A stretch of 64,000 nucleotides of DNA from Dawidia cretensis (GTDB lineage: Bacteria > Bacteroidota > Bacteroidia > Cytophagales > Cyclobacteriaceae): positions 46,033 through 110,032 of the forward strand of contig NZ_JAHESE010000027.1 of NCBI RefSeq assembly GCF_018598175.1, read 5' to 3'. Positions within the stretch are counted from its first letter, which is position 1, and every line of letters starts with the position of its first letter. Shown one piece after another: positions 16,459 to 25,683 of the stretch. The translations under genes were made by a program, and so were the position numbers. The notes under the pieces were generated by a model. The model was not told where the DNA came from. It ran no database searches and was given only the letters and a program-made list of their open reading frames with translations.

Positions 16459-17235
16459 GTGAAAAAGGTACTGAAAAGCTTCTTCCTCATCATCAACTAT
16501 AAGACCCTCATCATAACCGCATTATCGGTCATTTCAACCTATGTATGCTACCACCTCGGCCTGACTGCCAAATTTCCCGACATGCTGGTTGGTGTAGCAA
16601 TCGTATTTCCGGTAGTGTTTTCGATTGGCTCCGCCTACAATCGCCGCGAAACAGCCCTGCAACGGTTCTCGGATTTTAAAGGACATGCACTGGCCGTCTA
16701 CTTTGCTACGCGCGATTGGACAACAGACAAACAAAATGATATACCTCAACGGACACGGATCATCGTCGGGTCTATGATCGTCTTGATGCGCTCGATGTTC
16801 ACATCAAGACACGACAAAGATATAGTCGCAAACGAGAAGAAAATCTTTCAGTATTTCTCAGACCTGTCCTTACTGATGAGAGAGCTCAAGAACCACGGGG
16901 TGCAGGCAGGGGAACTCTCGCGCGTGAATCAGTATATCAGTAAAATGATCATCGCCTTTGATAATCTGCGGATCATTCACGTATACCGCACCCCCATCAC
17001 ACTACGGGCCTACAGCAAAGTGTTTATCTATATCTTTCCCATCGTCTACGGCCCATATTTTGCCAGCACATTCCACGATTTCTCGGCACACCTCGAATAT
17101 GTCATGCCCGTATTATACAGCTTTATACTGGTAAGCCTCGACAATATACAGGACCACCTGGAGCATCCCTTCGATGAAGTCGGCGAAGACGACGTCCGGT
17201 TCGACGAGAAAGAAGTGATCATGCACATGGAATAA
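16459..17235 (+). CDS. Bestrophin-like membrane channel protein
   Basis: A 258-residue membrane protein with a GTG start. Hydrophobic segments lie at about 8-30, 40-57, 190-205 and 213-232. The family marker is the C-terminal LVSLDNIQDHLEHPFDEVGEDDV, close to the bestrophin/YneE pattern in which an acidic cluster after HPF or DPF lines the Ca-clasp-like region. Bacterial bestrophin homologues are pentameric ion channels. Whether this one conducts anions or cations cannot be told from sequence. It ends 2 bases before the end of the convergent acetyltransferase gene with no terminator in between. Confidence 0.85.
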   Translation: MKKVLKSFFLIINYKTLIITALSVISTYVCYHLGLTAKFPDMLVGVAIVFPVVFSIGSAYNRRETALQRFSDFKGHALAVYFATRDWTTDKQNDIPQRTRIIVGSMIVLMRSMFTSRHDKDIVANEKKIFQYFSDLSLLMRELKNHGVQAGELSRVNQYISKMIIAFDNLRIIHVYRTPITLRAYSKVFIYIFPIVYGPYFASTFHDFSAHLEYVMPVLYSFILVSLDNIQDHLEHPFDEVGEDDVRFDEKEVIMHME

Positions 17236-17237
17236 GC

Positions 17238-17522
17238 CTATTGGTCCAGCACATCTCCGTACTCGGCCACCTTGTCAAAAACGCTTTTGGCAAAAGGACA
17301 AAGCGGAAGAATCTTTAAGCCATGATCGCGCGCATGTTGAACAGCGGCCGCGACGAGTTGCTTGCCAGCACTCTTCCCGCGCAGAGCATCCGACACTTCC
17401 GTATGATCGATAATGATGAGGGTAGGGCCGGCTTTGCTAAAAGTCATCTCGGCCGCGCGGGTGCCGTCTTGCTCGATGTAAAATGCCCCCTTGTTTGCCG
17501 TTTCAGTAAGTTTAATTTCCAT
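17238..17522 (-). CDS. Small GNAT-family N-acetyltransferase (YjdJ type)
   Basis: A 94-residue protein from the ATG at 17522; an upstream in-frame ATG at 17543 gives 7 more residues. It has the compact GNAT layout: beta strand AEMTFSKAGPTLIIIDHTEV, then the acetyl-CoA pyrophosphate loop LRGKSAGKQLVAAAVQHARDHG and the family ending LKILPLCPFAKSVFDK. These proteins transfer acetyl groups to unknown amines. It lies downstream of rny but is separated from it by a terminator (17558-17584). Confidence 0.9.
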   Translation of the reverse strand: MEIKLTETANKGAFYIEQDGTRAAEMTFSKAGPTLIIIDHTEVSDALRGKSAGKQLVAAAVQHARDHGLKILPLCPFAKSVFDKVAEYGDVLDQ

Positions 17523-17557
17523 AGTCGCCAGATAGTTTGTCAAGCTGCATTAAATAA

Positions 17558-17584
17558 AAAGGCCCTGCACATAGCGGGGCCTTT
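17558..17584 (-). terminator. Terminator after rny
   Basis: AAAGGCCC (17558-17565) pairs with GGGCCTTT (17577-17584), the stem extending by a wobble pair and two G-C pairs to loop ACATA. On the minus strand the T-rich TTTATTTAA follows. It lies 23 bases after the rny stop. Confidence 0.85.
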
Positions 17585-17607
17585 CTGTATAAAACGTGGT
17601 TGTATAT

Positions 17608-19176
17608 TTATTTTGCGTAAGAAACGCTGCGCATCTCGCGAATCACCGTCACCTTCACCTGCCCCGGATACTGCATATCCCGCTCAATTTTTTGTGAGAT
17701 ATCAAAGCTAAGCTGACTGGCGCGCTCATCGCTGGCCTTTTCAGCATCGACGATCACACGCAGCTCACGGCCGGCCTGGATGGCATAGCACTTCTCCACG
17801 CCGTCGAAGCTCAGCCCCAGTTCTTCCAGTTCTTTGAGGCGTTTGATGTATTGTTCCATCACCTCGCGACGAGCACCTGGTCGCGCACCGCTGATGGCGT
17901 CACAAGCCTGTACGATCGGCGACAGGATGTTGGTCATTTCGATTTCGTCGTGGTGAGCACCAATGGCGTTACAAACCACCGGATGTTCCTTGTATTTCAC
18001 GGCAAGCTCCATACCGACAATAGCGTGCGGCTTTTCAAGTTCCTCATGCCATACCTTGCCAATATCGTGAAGCAGACCAGCACGCTTCGCTTGTTTAACG
18101 TTCAAACCGAGTTCACTGGCCATGATGGCGCAGAGGTTAGCTACCTCACGCGAGTGTTGCAGCAGGTTCTGACCGTACGAAGAGCGGAAACGCATACGGC
18201 CTACCATCTTCACCAGCTCCGGGTGAAGCCCATGAATGCCCAGGTCGATCACCGTGCGCTCGCCGATCTCAACGATTTCGTCTTCAATATTCTTCGTAGT
18301 CTTGGTAACGATCTCCTCGATACGGGCCGGGTGAATACGACCGTCTTGCACCAGGCGATGCAACGACAACCGGGCAATCTCCCGTCTCACCGGGTCAAAA
18401 CCCGAAATGATAATGGCTTCTGGTGTATCGTCTACGATGATTTCGACACCGGTAGCCGCTTCCAGCGCGCGGATATTCCGGCCTTCACGACCGATAACCT
18501 TTCCTTTGATATCGTCGCTCTCGATGTTAAAGATGGATACACAGTTCTCAATAGCGTGTTCCGTAGCAGTACGCTGAATGGTCTCGACAACGATCTTTCG
18601 GGCTTCCTTGGTAGCCGAAAGTTTCGCCTGCTCCATGATGTCCTTAATGAAGCTGGAGGCACGTGTCTGGGCTTCGTCTTTCAGGGCAGCGACAAGCTGC
18701 TCGCGAGCTTCTTCAGCGGTCAGCTTGGAAATACTCTCCAGTACCTGGATCTTCTGCTGGTTGAATTTATCAAGCTCTTCCTTGCGCTTCTTCGTATGCT
18801 CGAGCTGGGCGGCCAGGTCCGTCCGGATGTCGTCAAGCTCGCCCTCTTTACGCTTCAAATTCTCGATTTCCTTGCTCAGGGTCTGTTCCCGTTGCTTGAT
18901 CTTTTGCTCGTTGCTGATGATAAGGGATTTCTTTTTATTGGCCTCGTCTTCAAACTCCGAACGCATCTTAAGGATCTTTTCCTTGGCTTCCAGGATTCTG
19001 TCCTTCTTCAGGTTTTCAGCCGCAATTTCGGCCTCTTTCAGAATCAGATCGGACTTGTCTGTGGCTTCTTCCTGTTTCTTTTTAAGCTTCCGCTTGTACG
19101 ACGCGGAACTAATGAGCAGACTCAGCACAGCCGTAACGACTATGCTGACAACAATAGCTATAGCAATGGATGACAT
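17608..19176 (-). CDS. rny: Ribonuclease Y
   Basis: A 522-residue protein, full length for RNase Y. An N-terminal membrane anchor ([19 protein letters not shown]) is followed by a long charged coiled coil (about 26-200), a KH domain with [11 protein letters not shown] (about 228-238), and an HD domain with [15 protein letters not shown] and HHDE (about 338-410). It is an endoribonuclease that starts mRNA decay at the inner membrane. It is the last gene of the run pheT, coiled-coil gene, zapA, rny. Nothing is missing from the active site. Confidence 0.97.
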   Translation of the reverse strand: MSSIAIAIVVSIVVTAVLSLLISSASYKRKLKKKQEEATDKSDLILKEAEIAAENLKKDRILEAKEKILKMRSEFEDEANKKKSLIISNEQKIKQREQTLSKEIENLKRKEGELDDIRTDLAAQLEHTKKRKEELDKFNQQKIQVLESISKLTAEEAREQLVAALKDEAQTRASSFIKDIMEQAKLSATKEARKIVVETIQRTATEHAIENCVSIFNIESDDIKGKVIGREGRNIRALEAATGVEIIVDDTPEAIIISGFDPVRREIARLSLHRLVQDGRIHPARIEEIVTKTTKNIEDEIVEIGERTVIDLGIHGLHPELVKMVGRMRFRSSYGQNLLQHSREVANLCAIMASELGLNVKQAKRAGLLHDIGKVWHEELEKPHAIVGMELAVKYKEHPVVCNAIGAHHDEIEMTNILSPIVQACDAISGARPGARREVMEQYIKRLKELEELGLSFDGVEKCYAIQAGRELRVIVDAEKASDERASQLSFDISQKIERDMQYPGQVKVTVIREMRSVSYAK

Positions 19177-19244
19177 AAAAAAATAGGGTTTATACTGCCC
19201 GGAGTGCCACCTTGGCTCAGAAAATGATCATCAGGAACGAAGGA

Positions 19245-19535
19245 TTACAGAATGGATTGGGAAACCAAATGGTTGAGATGACTAACTTTCTCAAACACGG
19301 TTTTATCGATGACATGATGCGTTTCCTCTGCTGCCATTTTATCGACAAGACAGTCAAATGCAGCCATAGCCAACAAATCTTGTTTGTCGTCGATCCCAAA
19401 TTGCTCCCGGTAAGATTTTAGCTTTTCGTTGATGAGTTTACCGGCCAGTCTTACCCGCTCTTCATCAGATCGCTTCACCTTCATCGGATATTCGCGGTCG
19501 GCTATTTTGATTTTTATAGAAAGTTCCTCCATCAA
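19245..19535 (-). CDS. zapA: Cell division protein ZapA
   Basis: A 96-residue protein typical of ZapA. The N-terminal strand-rich head contains LSIKIKIADREYPMKV and RLAGKLINEKLKSYREQFG, and the rest is a helix for coiled-coil tetramer formation (LAMAAFDCLVDKMAAEE). ZapA cross-links FtsZ filaments at the division ring. It lies 21 bases after a small coiled-coil gene that may be a functional partner, and 68 bases before rny. The 68-base gap shows no clear structured RNA. Confidence 0.93.
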   Translation of the reverse strand: MMEELSIKIKIADREYPMKVKRSDEERVRLAGKLINEKLKSYREQFGIDDKQDLLAMAAFDCLVDKMAAEETHHVIDKTVFEKVSHLNHLVSQSIL

Positions 19536-19556
19536 GAAATCTTACAGGGTTTTACC

Positions 19557-19853
19557 TTATCTGCTTAAGTGAGCGATGCACTTGTCGATCTCGCGAATGT
19601 ATTCGTCCACTTTTTTCTTCAGCTCCAGAACACTTCCGTCTTCCGGGTTCAAATTATCCACAATTTTAGTGATTTTCAGTTGATTATGAAAGCTGCTGAT
19701 CTGCTCGTCCCGAGCTTTAAGAGCCGACTTTAGTCCCTGGTTTTCGATTTTCAGGTTTTTAAGTTCCTCCTTCAGGTTTTTGTGCTCGTTCAGGAGCACT
19801 ACAAGTTTACGTTCCAGCCCCGAAAGGTTAGACTTTAAGAGTTCTTGATCCAT
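19557..19853 (-). CDS. Small coiled-coil protein (possible ZapB-like partner)
   Basis: A 98-residue, almost wholly helical protein. Heptad leucines run from about residue 5 to 60 (LLKSNLSGLERKLVVLL, LKEELKNLKIENQGL), with a second helix at the C-terminus (LKKKVDEYIREIDKCIAHL). It has no cysteine pair, signal peptide or membrane segment. The position directly before zapA in the same operon and the size suggest a ZapB-like division-ring factor; that is inference from context, since coiled coils give no family signal. It starts 89 bases after pheT. Confidence 0.8.
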   Translation of the reverse strand: MDQELLKSNLSGLERKLVVLLNEHKNLKEELKNLKIENQGLKSALKARDEQISSFHNQLKITKIVDNLNPEDGSVLELKKKVDEYIREIDKCIAHLSR

Positions 19854-19942
19854 GCGAATATCTTTTGCCCTGGCAACGCCATCGGCTCTTGTAACAGTTC
19901 GTTCTGGTAGCGCCCGGCTCCTTTCCGGATATATACCTTTTT

Positions 19943-22369
19943 CTACTTCCGGATAACCGCCCCAAGCTTCGTTTCAAAAGCCTGCATCAGGCGAGTCATG
20001 GTCTTTTCAATCTCTTCATCCGTCAGCGTCTTCGTCTCATCCAAAAGGGTAAACCCTAATGCATAGGCCTTCTTCCCCGCAGGGAGATTCTCACCCTCAT
20101 AAACATCAAACGCTATAATATCCTTGATCAACCGCTTCTCGGTAGCCATCACAAGACTGCTGATCTCACTGAAATGTACCTGCCTGTCCAATACAAGCGA
20201 AAGATCACGTCGCACCTCAGGGAATTTAGCAACTTCTTGAATTACTAACTTAGGGGTTGCCGATTGGAAAAGCAAGGATGTGTTTAGGTCAGCAAAAAAT
20301 ATTTCCTGTTTGATGCCGAAATCCTTCAACAAGGCCGTTTTTACTTTTCCAAGTGTCCCGATTTCAGTGTTTCCACGAAGAAGTTTCGAGCCATATTCCA
20401 GCAGTTGGTCTTCTGTGTTTTCCTGCTGTACCGACGAAATACCACTTTTCGAAAGTATATGCTGTACCTGCTGAGCTAAGTCATAGTATGTTACCGCCTG
20501 TGTCTTATGCCGCCAGTTCTCCGTCTCCACGTTACCCGTCATAAACAGCGACAAACGGTCCACCTCCTGATACTTACCCCCGTCTTTATAGTAAATCTTT
20601 CCAAACTCATAAAGCTTCAGATCGCGCTGACGACGGTTGATATTATAAGCGCATACCTCCAGCCCGGAGAATAATAACGTCTGTCGCAAAACACCTTGCT
20701 CTTCACTCAGCTTGTTCAAAATTTCCACCGGAGAGCCCGTAAAGCTGAGCTGGTGCTTCTGCTGGTAGGCCTTGTTCGTAAGCGAATTGGTCCAGATCTC
20801 ATAAAAACCGTTGGCGACAAGCATTTCGCCCATACTCCGCTTATACTTATCTATACTCTTAACCGGGAACTCCGCCAGAAAATCCGTGCGGGCTGTATCC
20901 GAAAGCGGTATATTATTGAAGCCATAAATGCGCAGAATCTCTTCTACGACATCCGCTTCTTGTAAGACGTCCACACGGTACGGCGGCACAGACACCGTAT
21001 AGTGGTCCGCCTGCTTTTCGATAATCTGTATGTCCAGTCCCTCCAGAATGGCAAATGCCTCTTCCCGGGAAATGGTCTTGCCAATCAACCGGTCAACATT
21101 CTTGTCCTTAACGACGATAATACGACGCTCGATCCTGGAAGGATAGACATCGACAATGTCCGACGAGACCTTTCCGCCCGCAATTTCCTGGATCAACAAT
21201 GCAGCCCGCTTCAGCGCATATACCGTAATCTCAGGATCTGTGCCACGCTCAAAACGGAACGAAGCATCGGTCTTCAGCTGGTGATGCTGTGAAGACTTGC
21301 GAACAGAGTCCGGCGAGAAATATGCACTCTCCAGGAAGATGTTTTTAGTTTGTCCCGTGATGCCCGAAGTAGCGCCGCCAAAGACACCGGCAATACACAT
21401 GCCTTCCTCGGCATTGCAAATCATCAGGTCGGTAGCCAGCAACGTACGCTCTTTGTTGTCCAGCGTAGTAAACTTGGTGCCGGCTGGCAATGTCTTAACA
21501 ATGACCTTTTTTCCGGCGATCTTGTCAGCATCAAAAGCATGCATGGGTTGCCCCAATTCATGACAGACAAAGTTGGTGATATCGACAATGTTATTGATCG
21601 GAGAAATTCCGATGGCAAGCAGACGGTTCTTTAACCAGGTAGGAGACTCTGTCACCGTCACACCCGTAAGCGTCACACCCGAATAACGCGGGCAAGCCTG
21701 TGCGGCCTCCACCGATACCGTGATGGTGAGATCCTGGTTGTCGATCGTGAAGTGATCAACAGAAGGCCATCGGATGGCACGCTTCTGCGAAGCGCGGATG
21801 TCACGCGCCACGCCCAAGTGAGATGCAGCGTCGGCCCGGTTAGGCGTCAGGCCAATCTCAAAAATATAGTCCGATGCGATATTATAGTATTGGGCCGCAG
21901 ACGTGCCGTTGGCTAATGACAACGCTTCAGGGCTGGTCAGCACGATGATCCCCGCATGGCCTTCTCCCAGACCGATCTCGTCTTCGGCGCAGATCATACC
22001 CTCCGACTGCTCGCCCCTGATTTTCGCTAGTTTGATTGTAAAAGGTTCTCCTTGAGTAGGATAGATCGTTGTGCCGGGAACCGCTACAACAACCTTCTGG
22101 CCGGTTGCCACATTCGGCGCGCCGCAAACGATCGACAACGGTCGCTCACCGCCTACATCCACAGTTGTCAGTGAAAGCTTGTCAGCGTTCGGATGCCGGC
22201 TGCAGGTAAGGACCGTTCCCAGTACGAGCCCCTTCAGTCCACCCTTAACCGTCTCATGTTCTTCCACTTTTTCAACTTCCAGGCCGGTAGACGTCAATAC
22301 CTTGCCGATGTCCTCCGCGGTCTCCGGAATATCAATGTATTCTTTCAGCCAATTATAAGAAATGGTCAT
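19943..22369 (-). CDS. pheT: Phenylalanine--tRNA ligase beta subunit
   Basis: An 808-residue protein, full length. The tRNA-binding (EMAP-like) domain at about 40-150 includes LTCSRHPNADKLSLTTVDVG and SIVCGAPNV. The B3/B4 editing region spans about 215-395 (LPAGTKFTTLDNKER, FLESAYFSPDSVRKSSQHH), B5 about 405-475, and a C-terminal anticodon-binding FDX-ACB domain about 715-808 (FPEVRRDLSLVLD, YEGENLPAGKKAYALGFTL). It charges tRNA-Phe with the alpha subunit, which is not in the window. A TAnnTTTG element (22426-22419) lies upstream, and a terminator-like hairpin sits between it and the start codon. Confidence 0.97.
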   Translation of the reverse strand: MTISYNWLKEYIDIPETAEDIGKVLTSTGLEVEKVEEHETVKGGLKGLVLGTVLTCSRHPNADKLSLTTVDVGGERPLSIVCGAPNVATGQKVVVAVPGTTIYPTQGEPFTIKLAKIRGEQSEGMICAEDEIGLGEGHAGIIVLTSPEALSLANGTSAAQYYNIASDYIFEIGLTPNRADAASHLGVARDIRASQKRAIRWPSVDHFTIDNQDLTITVSVEAAQACPRYSGVTLTGVTVTESPTWLKNRLLAIGISPINNIVDITNFVCHELGQPMHAFDADKIAGKKVIVKTLPAGTKFTTLDNKERTLLATDLMICNAEEGMCIAGVFGGATSGITGQTKNIFLESAYFSPDSVRKSSQHHQLKTDASFRFERGTDPEITVYALKRAALLIQEIAGGKVSSDIVDVYPSRIERRIIVVKDKNVDRLIGKTISREEAFAILEGLDIQIIEKQADHYTVSVPPYRVDVLQEADVVEEILRIYGFNNIPLSDTARTDFLAEFPVKSIDKYKRSMGEMLVANGFYEIWTNSLTNKAYQQKHQLSFTGSPVEILNKLSEEQGVLRQTLLFSGLEVCAYNINRRQRDLKLYEFGKIYYKDGGKYQEVDRLSLFMTGNVETENWRHKTQAVTYYDLAQQVQHILSKSGISSVQQENTEDQLLEYGSKLLRGNTEIGTLGKVKTALLKDFGIKQEIFFADLNTSLLFQSATPKLVIQEVAKFPEVRRDLSLVLDRQVHFSEISSLVMATEKRLIKDIIAFDVYEGENLPAGKKAYALGFTLLDETKTLTDEEIEKTMTRLMQAFETKLGAVIRK

Positions 22370-22380
22370 AATTCCAGTGT

Positions 22381-22406
22381 AAAAAAGCCCTGAACACTGC
22401 TCAGGG
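22381..22406 (-). terminator. Hairpin with T-tract just upstream of pheT
   Basis: On the minus strand CCCTGA (22406-22401) pairs with TCAGGG (22393-22388) and is followed by C and six T residues (22386-22381). It is 71 bases after the stop of the DUF1684 gene and 11 bases before the pheT start. It can end the upstream operon, but it also lies downstream of a promoter-like element at 22426-22419, so it could act as a leader attenuator for pheT. Confidence 0.7.
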
Positions 22407-22418
22407 GTGTGTAAACCT

Positions 22419-22426
22419 CAAAAATA
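22419..22426 (-). promoter_or_regulatory. Candidate pheT promoter (-7 element TATTTTTG)
   Basis: TATTTTTG on the minus strand matches the Bacteroidota -7 consensus TAnnTTTG exactly. No clear TTTG lies about 19 bases upstream. The predicted start of transcription is near 22412, giving a leader of about 43 bases that includes the hairpin. Confidence 0.5.
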
Positions 22427-22476
22427 AGGGTTTGGTGCTAATTATTATGCTAACGTAATACTTTAAGATAACCCGC

Positions 22477-23097
22477 TTAATGATATTGTCGCTCACCTGC
22501 CCGGATGGCGACTTTCAGCAGGTTTTCCGCCGGTGGAAGCGGACACGAGAACTTGTCAGAATAGGCACAATAAGGGTTGTACGCCAGATTAAAATCCAAC
22601 GTAACCGTATTGGCGCCCTGTACCTTGTTCAGATCCAGGTATCGCCCTGCTCCGTAGGTCTCTACGGCACTGGTCTCATCGCCGAAAGCCAGAAACAATT
22701 TTCCTCGGAACGGTCCCATGTCAATCATTTCCAGGATCAGTAACCGGTTATGATAACCACCCAGGTCGAAATCGGCGTAAGCGTATTGAACGTAGCGCTG
22801 CTCCTTCCCATCGTTGGTTGCCAGCAAGACCACCTGCTTGTTCGTAATAGGAGAAAGGGTGGCCATAACCTTATAGCGAATGTCTACCGGGTAATAGCGC
22901 AACCCCGTAAACGCAGCCGTGGAATCATTTGCAAAAGGAGATTCCTGAGAGGTACGCATAAATTGATCCTTAGAATCTCGCTCCTCCTGAATCTTGTCTG
23001 CGTAGGCACTTTGGTCTTGACTACCAGTAAAAGAATACAGCACCCCGACGACCGCGGCGACAACAACAATCAGGATAATAACGCTTTGCTTCTTCAC
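22477..23097 (-). CDS. DUF1684 domain protein, membrane-anchored or secreted
   Basis: A 206-residue protein with an N-terminal hydrophobic anchor (VIILIVVVAAVVGVLYSF) and then a periplasmic domain. The family ending is clear: GRYLDLNKV, TLDFNLAYNPYCAYSDKFSCPLPPAENLL and IRAGERQY, the conserved DUF1684 core. The function is unknown. The GTG start overlaps the TGA of the serine hydrolase gene (sequence GTGA), so translation is coupled. The chain ends at a terminator-like hairpin in front of pheT. Confidence 0.92.
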   Translation of the reverse strand: MKKQSVIILIVVVAAVVGVLYSFTGSQDQSAYADKIQEERDSKDQFMRTSQESPFANDSTAAFTGLRYYPVDIRYKVMATLSPITNKQVVLLATNDGKEQRYVQYAYADFDLGGYHNRLLILEMIDMGPFRGKLFLAFGDETSAVETYGAGRYLDLNKVQGANTVTLDFNLAYNPYCAYSDKFSCPLPPAENLLKVAIRAGERQYH

Positions 23098-24362
23098 GGA
23101 ACTTGTATGTTGGGGGATAGTGCCCGGCGCTGGCGATCATCATATACTAAAATGGAATCCCGGTGCGCACGGAATAAAGTAAAAAAAGTAGGAATGCCCT
23201 TGTCGGCCACTGCACCCGGTGCATTGGCGAGGATACAAATGGCAATATGATCTTTCGTATTAACGGCCACTTCACTGCGATACCCATTCACAAACCCGCC
23301 ATGATAAATAACAGTATCGTTGGGATAATATAACACACGCCAGCCAAGGCCGTAGTACGAACTGCTAAGTCGTTGAGACCGGCCATAATTCCGGTTCTTG
23401 GAAGGAGCCTGTACCTGCGGAGAAAACAGTTGATGCACCGTGGCCTGATCGATCACATCCTCGCGATGGCCTAGTAATGCGATCATCCAATTTGCCATAT
23501 CGGAGATACTTGCATTTACGCCGCCAGCAGGGGCCACGTTATAATATGTGCTTGTAATCGAAGCCGGAACCCACCGCCCACCACGCGACTTGTGCGGACG
23601 TGCAATGTTGGGATTCGTCATAAGCGTAGTGTAATCCATCGACGCCTGCTCCATGTGCAACGGCTTGAACACCCGCTCCGCCATATTTACCTCATAGGGT
23701 TTGCCCGTTGCCTTATGAATAACTTCACCAATTAAACTGTACGCTACATTTTGGTAACTATACTCCTTACCAACCTCTCGGAACAAATCGACATCCTTCA
23801 ACTTGCCAAGCAACACCGGAAGTTCCATGCCTGCTTCCACCAGGTTAGTATACGTATGATAGGGGAGCCCCGTAGTATGCGATAAAACATGCCGAAGCCG
23901 AAGCGCACGGGTTTGCTCAGGCGACTTTAATCGGAAGTCAGGCAAATACTGAATCACAGGATCATTCCATCCGAGAATACTATCGGAAACAAGAATGCCC
24001 GTGAGAAAAGAAGCAAAACATTTCGACACCGAAGCAATTCGAAATACCGTATGCGCATCCACGGCGGCGCTACTGCCAGCCGCCCGAACACCAAACCCTT
24101 TCAGATAAACAATGGATGAATCTTTCACCACAGCAATGGCAAAGCCAGGTGTTTGAGAGGTTTGCGTCAGCAGGTCGATTTCATGCTCATACGCATGCAT
24201 AAGTTGATCGAAGGCTGGATTTATATAGGGAGGAGGGGGTGCCGGTTGCACCAGGGGTACCACAGTAACAGGTGTCGTGTTACTTTTCCATACCTGTGCC
24301 AGGAGGATAGGTAAAAGGATGATAAGCGTTCCGACAAGTAAGAGTTGCTGCTTTTTTTTCAT
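23094..24362 (-). CDS. Serine hydrolase of the beta-lactamase/class C-like family
   Basis: A 422-residue protein with an N-terminal signal or anchor (LLLVGTLIILLPILLAQVW) and a proline-rich linker (PAPPPPY). The penicillin-binding-like active site is complete: Ser111-x-x-Lys114 (RIASVSKC), the Tyr-x-Asn motif in EYSYQNVAYSL, and the HGG triad equivalent in YHGGFVNGY. Such proteins include esterases, D-aminopeptidases and peptidoglycan hydrolases as well as AmpC-like enzymes. Nothing here proves beta-lactam hydrolysis. It overlaps the DUF1684 gene by 4 bases and may share a function with it. Confidence 0.9.
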   Translation of the reverse strand: MKKKQQLLLVGTLIILLPILLAQVWKSNTTPVTVVPLVQPAPPPPYINPAFDQLMHAYEHEIDLLTQTSQTPGFAIAVVKDSSIVYLKGFGVRAAGSSAAVDAHTVFRIASVSKCFASFLTGILVSDSILGWNDPVIQYLPDFRLKSPEQTRALRLRHVLSHTTGLPYHTYTNLVEAGMELPVLLGKLKDVDLFREVGKEYSYQNVAYSLIGEVIHKATGKPYEVNMAERVFKPLHMEQASMDYTTLMTNPNIARPHKSRGGRWVPASITSTYYNVAPAGGVNASISDMANWMIALLGHREDVIDQATVHQLFSPQVQAPSKNRNYGRSQRLSSSYYGLGWRVLYYPNDTVIYHGGFVNGYRSEVAVNTKDHIAICILANAPGAVADKGIPTFFTLFRAHRDSILVYDDRQRRALSPNIQVP

Positions 24363-24413
24363 TCACCACACAGATATCTCCAGGCATCCGGCTACGGGGA
24401 TGTTCCCCACCGT

Positions 24414-25112
24414 TTACAAAATGCCCTCGTCTGCAAAGCTAAAATATTTCTGGCCCGCGAGGATAAGATGATCCAGAACTTGTATTTCGAGCAACTTACC
24501 GGCTTCTTTTATTTTTTGAGTGAGATTAATATCTGCCTGGCTAGCCGTAGTTTCTCCCGACGGGTGATTGTGAGCCATAATAAGGCCCGACGCGAGATTA
24601 TCAACAGCAAGTTTGAAAACAATTTTGGGATCAGCCACCGTGCCGGAAGTTCCGCCCTGACTGATCTGGTGAGTTCGGATAACCCGGTTAGCACGATTTA
24701 ATAAAATGATCCAGAACTCCTCGTGGTTAATATCTTGCAAACAAGGAGCAATAACCTCAAAAGCATCTCCAGAGCTGACAATCCTCGGTCTTTTTTCGGT
24801 ATCAGCAGCTTTCCGCCGCCGCCCCAATTCCAACGCTGAAACAATAGCCAACGCCTTCTCCTCGCCAACACCCTTAATCTTCATCAGATCGCTGGCCGTA
24901 AGCTGTGCCAGATTGTGCAGATTATTACCCGCCATCTGCAAGATCTTCTGCGCAAGATCAACAGCACTCAAAGTGGAAGTTCCCGAGCGCAAAAGAATTG
25001 CAAGCAGCTCAGTATTAGAAAGCGATGATTTTCCGTGGAGGAGGAGTTTTTCACGAGGCTGGTCTTCGCGCAACCAATCTTTAATGGCAGGTCTTTTTTC
25101 TATTATCTCCAT
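24414..25112 (-). CDS. radC: RadC family JAB/MPN-domain protein
   Basis: A 232-residue protein from the ATG at 25112 (EIIEKRPAIKDWLREDQPREKL, the usual RadC N-terminus); an upstream ATG at 25163 adds 17 unusual residues. The N-terminal helix-hairpin-helix holds MKIKGVGEEKALAIVSALELGRR. The C-terminal JAMM metal site is AHNHPSGETTASQAD, with two His, Ser and Asp intact. Despite the name, a DNA repair role for RadC is not established. It is separated from rpsT by a terminator (25172-25210). Confidence 0.95.
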   Translation of the reverse strand: MEIIEKRPAIKDWLREDQPREKLLLHGKSSLSNTELLAILLRSGTSTLSAVDLAQKILQMAGNNLHNLAQLTASDLMKIKGVGEEKALAIVSALELGRRRKAADTEKRPRIVSSGDAFEVIAPCLQDINHEEFWIILLNRANRVIRTHQISQGGTSGTVADPKIVFKLAVDNLASGLIMAHNHPSGETTASQADINLTQKIKEAGKLLEIQVLDHLILAGQKYFSFADEGIL

Positions 25113-25171
25113 ATCTACAAACAACGTAACCCACAAATATATCCCTCCCCCTCGGATTTTCAAGCCCCGCC

Positions 25172-25210
25172 AATAAAAAAAAGAAAACCCCTCACCGCAC
25201 GGGTAAGGGG
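25172..25210 (-). terminator. Terminator after rpsT
   Basis: On the minus strand a 9-bp stem with one mismatch (25210-25202 with 25196-25188, loop 5 bases) is followed by TTTTCTTTTTTTT. It lies 39 bases after the rpsT stop and overlaps the upstream region of radC. Confidence 0.88.
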
Positions 25211-25248
25211 CTCCCTAAAATATCAGTAATCCTAAAAAGGATGCTTAA

Positions 25249-25503
25249 TTAGGCGAGTTTGTTTACCAGACGAGTCAGTCTGGACTTCTGATTGGCCGCT
25301 TTCTTCCAATGAATGATGTTCTTCTTGGCCAACTTGTCGATCATAGAAGAAACTTCTTTCAAAAGAGTCACAGCTTCAGATTTTACCGTAGCGCTCTGCA
25401 ATCTCTTGATGAACGTGCGGGTAGTCTTGTTCTGGTAGCGGTTTCTCACGCGCTTAGCCTCATTAGCACGGATTCTCTTTTCTGCTGATTTATGGTTTGC
25501 CAT
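25249..25503 (-). CDS. rpsT: 30S ribosomal protein S20
   Basis: An 84-residue, very basic protein with the S20 N-terminus ANHKSAEKRIRANEAKR and the helical hairpin ending KAANQKSRLTRLVNKLA. It binds 16S rRNA in the body of the small subunit. It is a single gene with its own promoter (25527-25556) and terminator. Confidence 0.97.
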   Translation of the reverse strand: MANHKSAEKRIRANEAKRVRNRYQNKTTRTFIKRLQSATVKSEAVTLLKEVSSMIDKLAKKNIIHWKKAANQKSRLTRLVNKLA

Positions 25504-25526
25504 AGCTCGTTTTCAAATAAGGACTG

Positions 25527-25556
25527 CAAAGGTAGAGGTATTCTCCAAATTTCCAA
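25527..25556 (-). promoter_or_regulatory. rpsT promoter (TTGG-N18-TACCTTTG)
   Basis: On the minus strand TACCTTTG (25534-25527) matches TAnnTTTG, and TTGG (25556-25553) lies 18 bases upstream, where the Bacteroidota -33 element is expected. The inferred start of transcription is near 25520, 17 bases before the ATG. Confidence 0.75.
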
Positions 25557-25683
25557 CGCCCCTCTAAAATCTATTTTTCAAAATACTGAAAATGAATGTT
25601 TTGGGAGTATTGCGATATCTCCAGAAGGCCGGTCGTGACTTGTCGAGGCAGAGGTTCTCGGGAAGCTTAAAATGGTGCTCAGT

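Noticed and set aside
17851-19173. 440-codon frame on the plus strand opposite rny
   Set aside because: It mirrors the highly conserved rny coding sequence on the other strand; the product has no family features.
19177-19244. 6S RNA gene next to zapA
   Set aside because: The gap is only 68 bases and shows no long hairpin with a central bubble.
23094-24362. Antibiotic-resistance beta-lactamase
   Set aside because: The fold and active-site Ser are shared by many esterases and peptidases; nothing specific to beta-lactam hydrolysis is seen.
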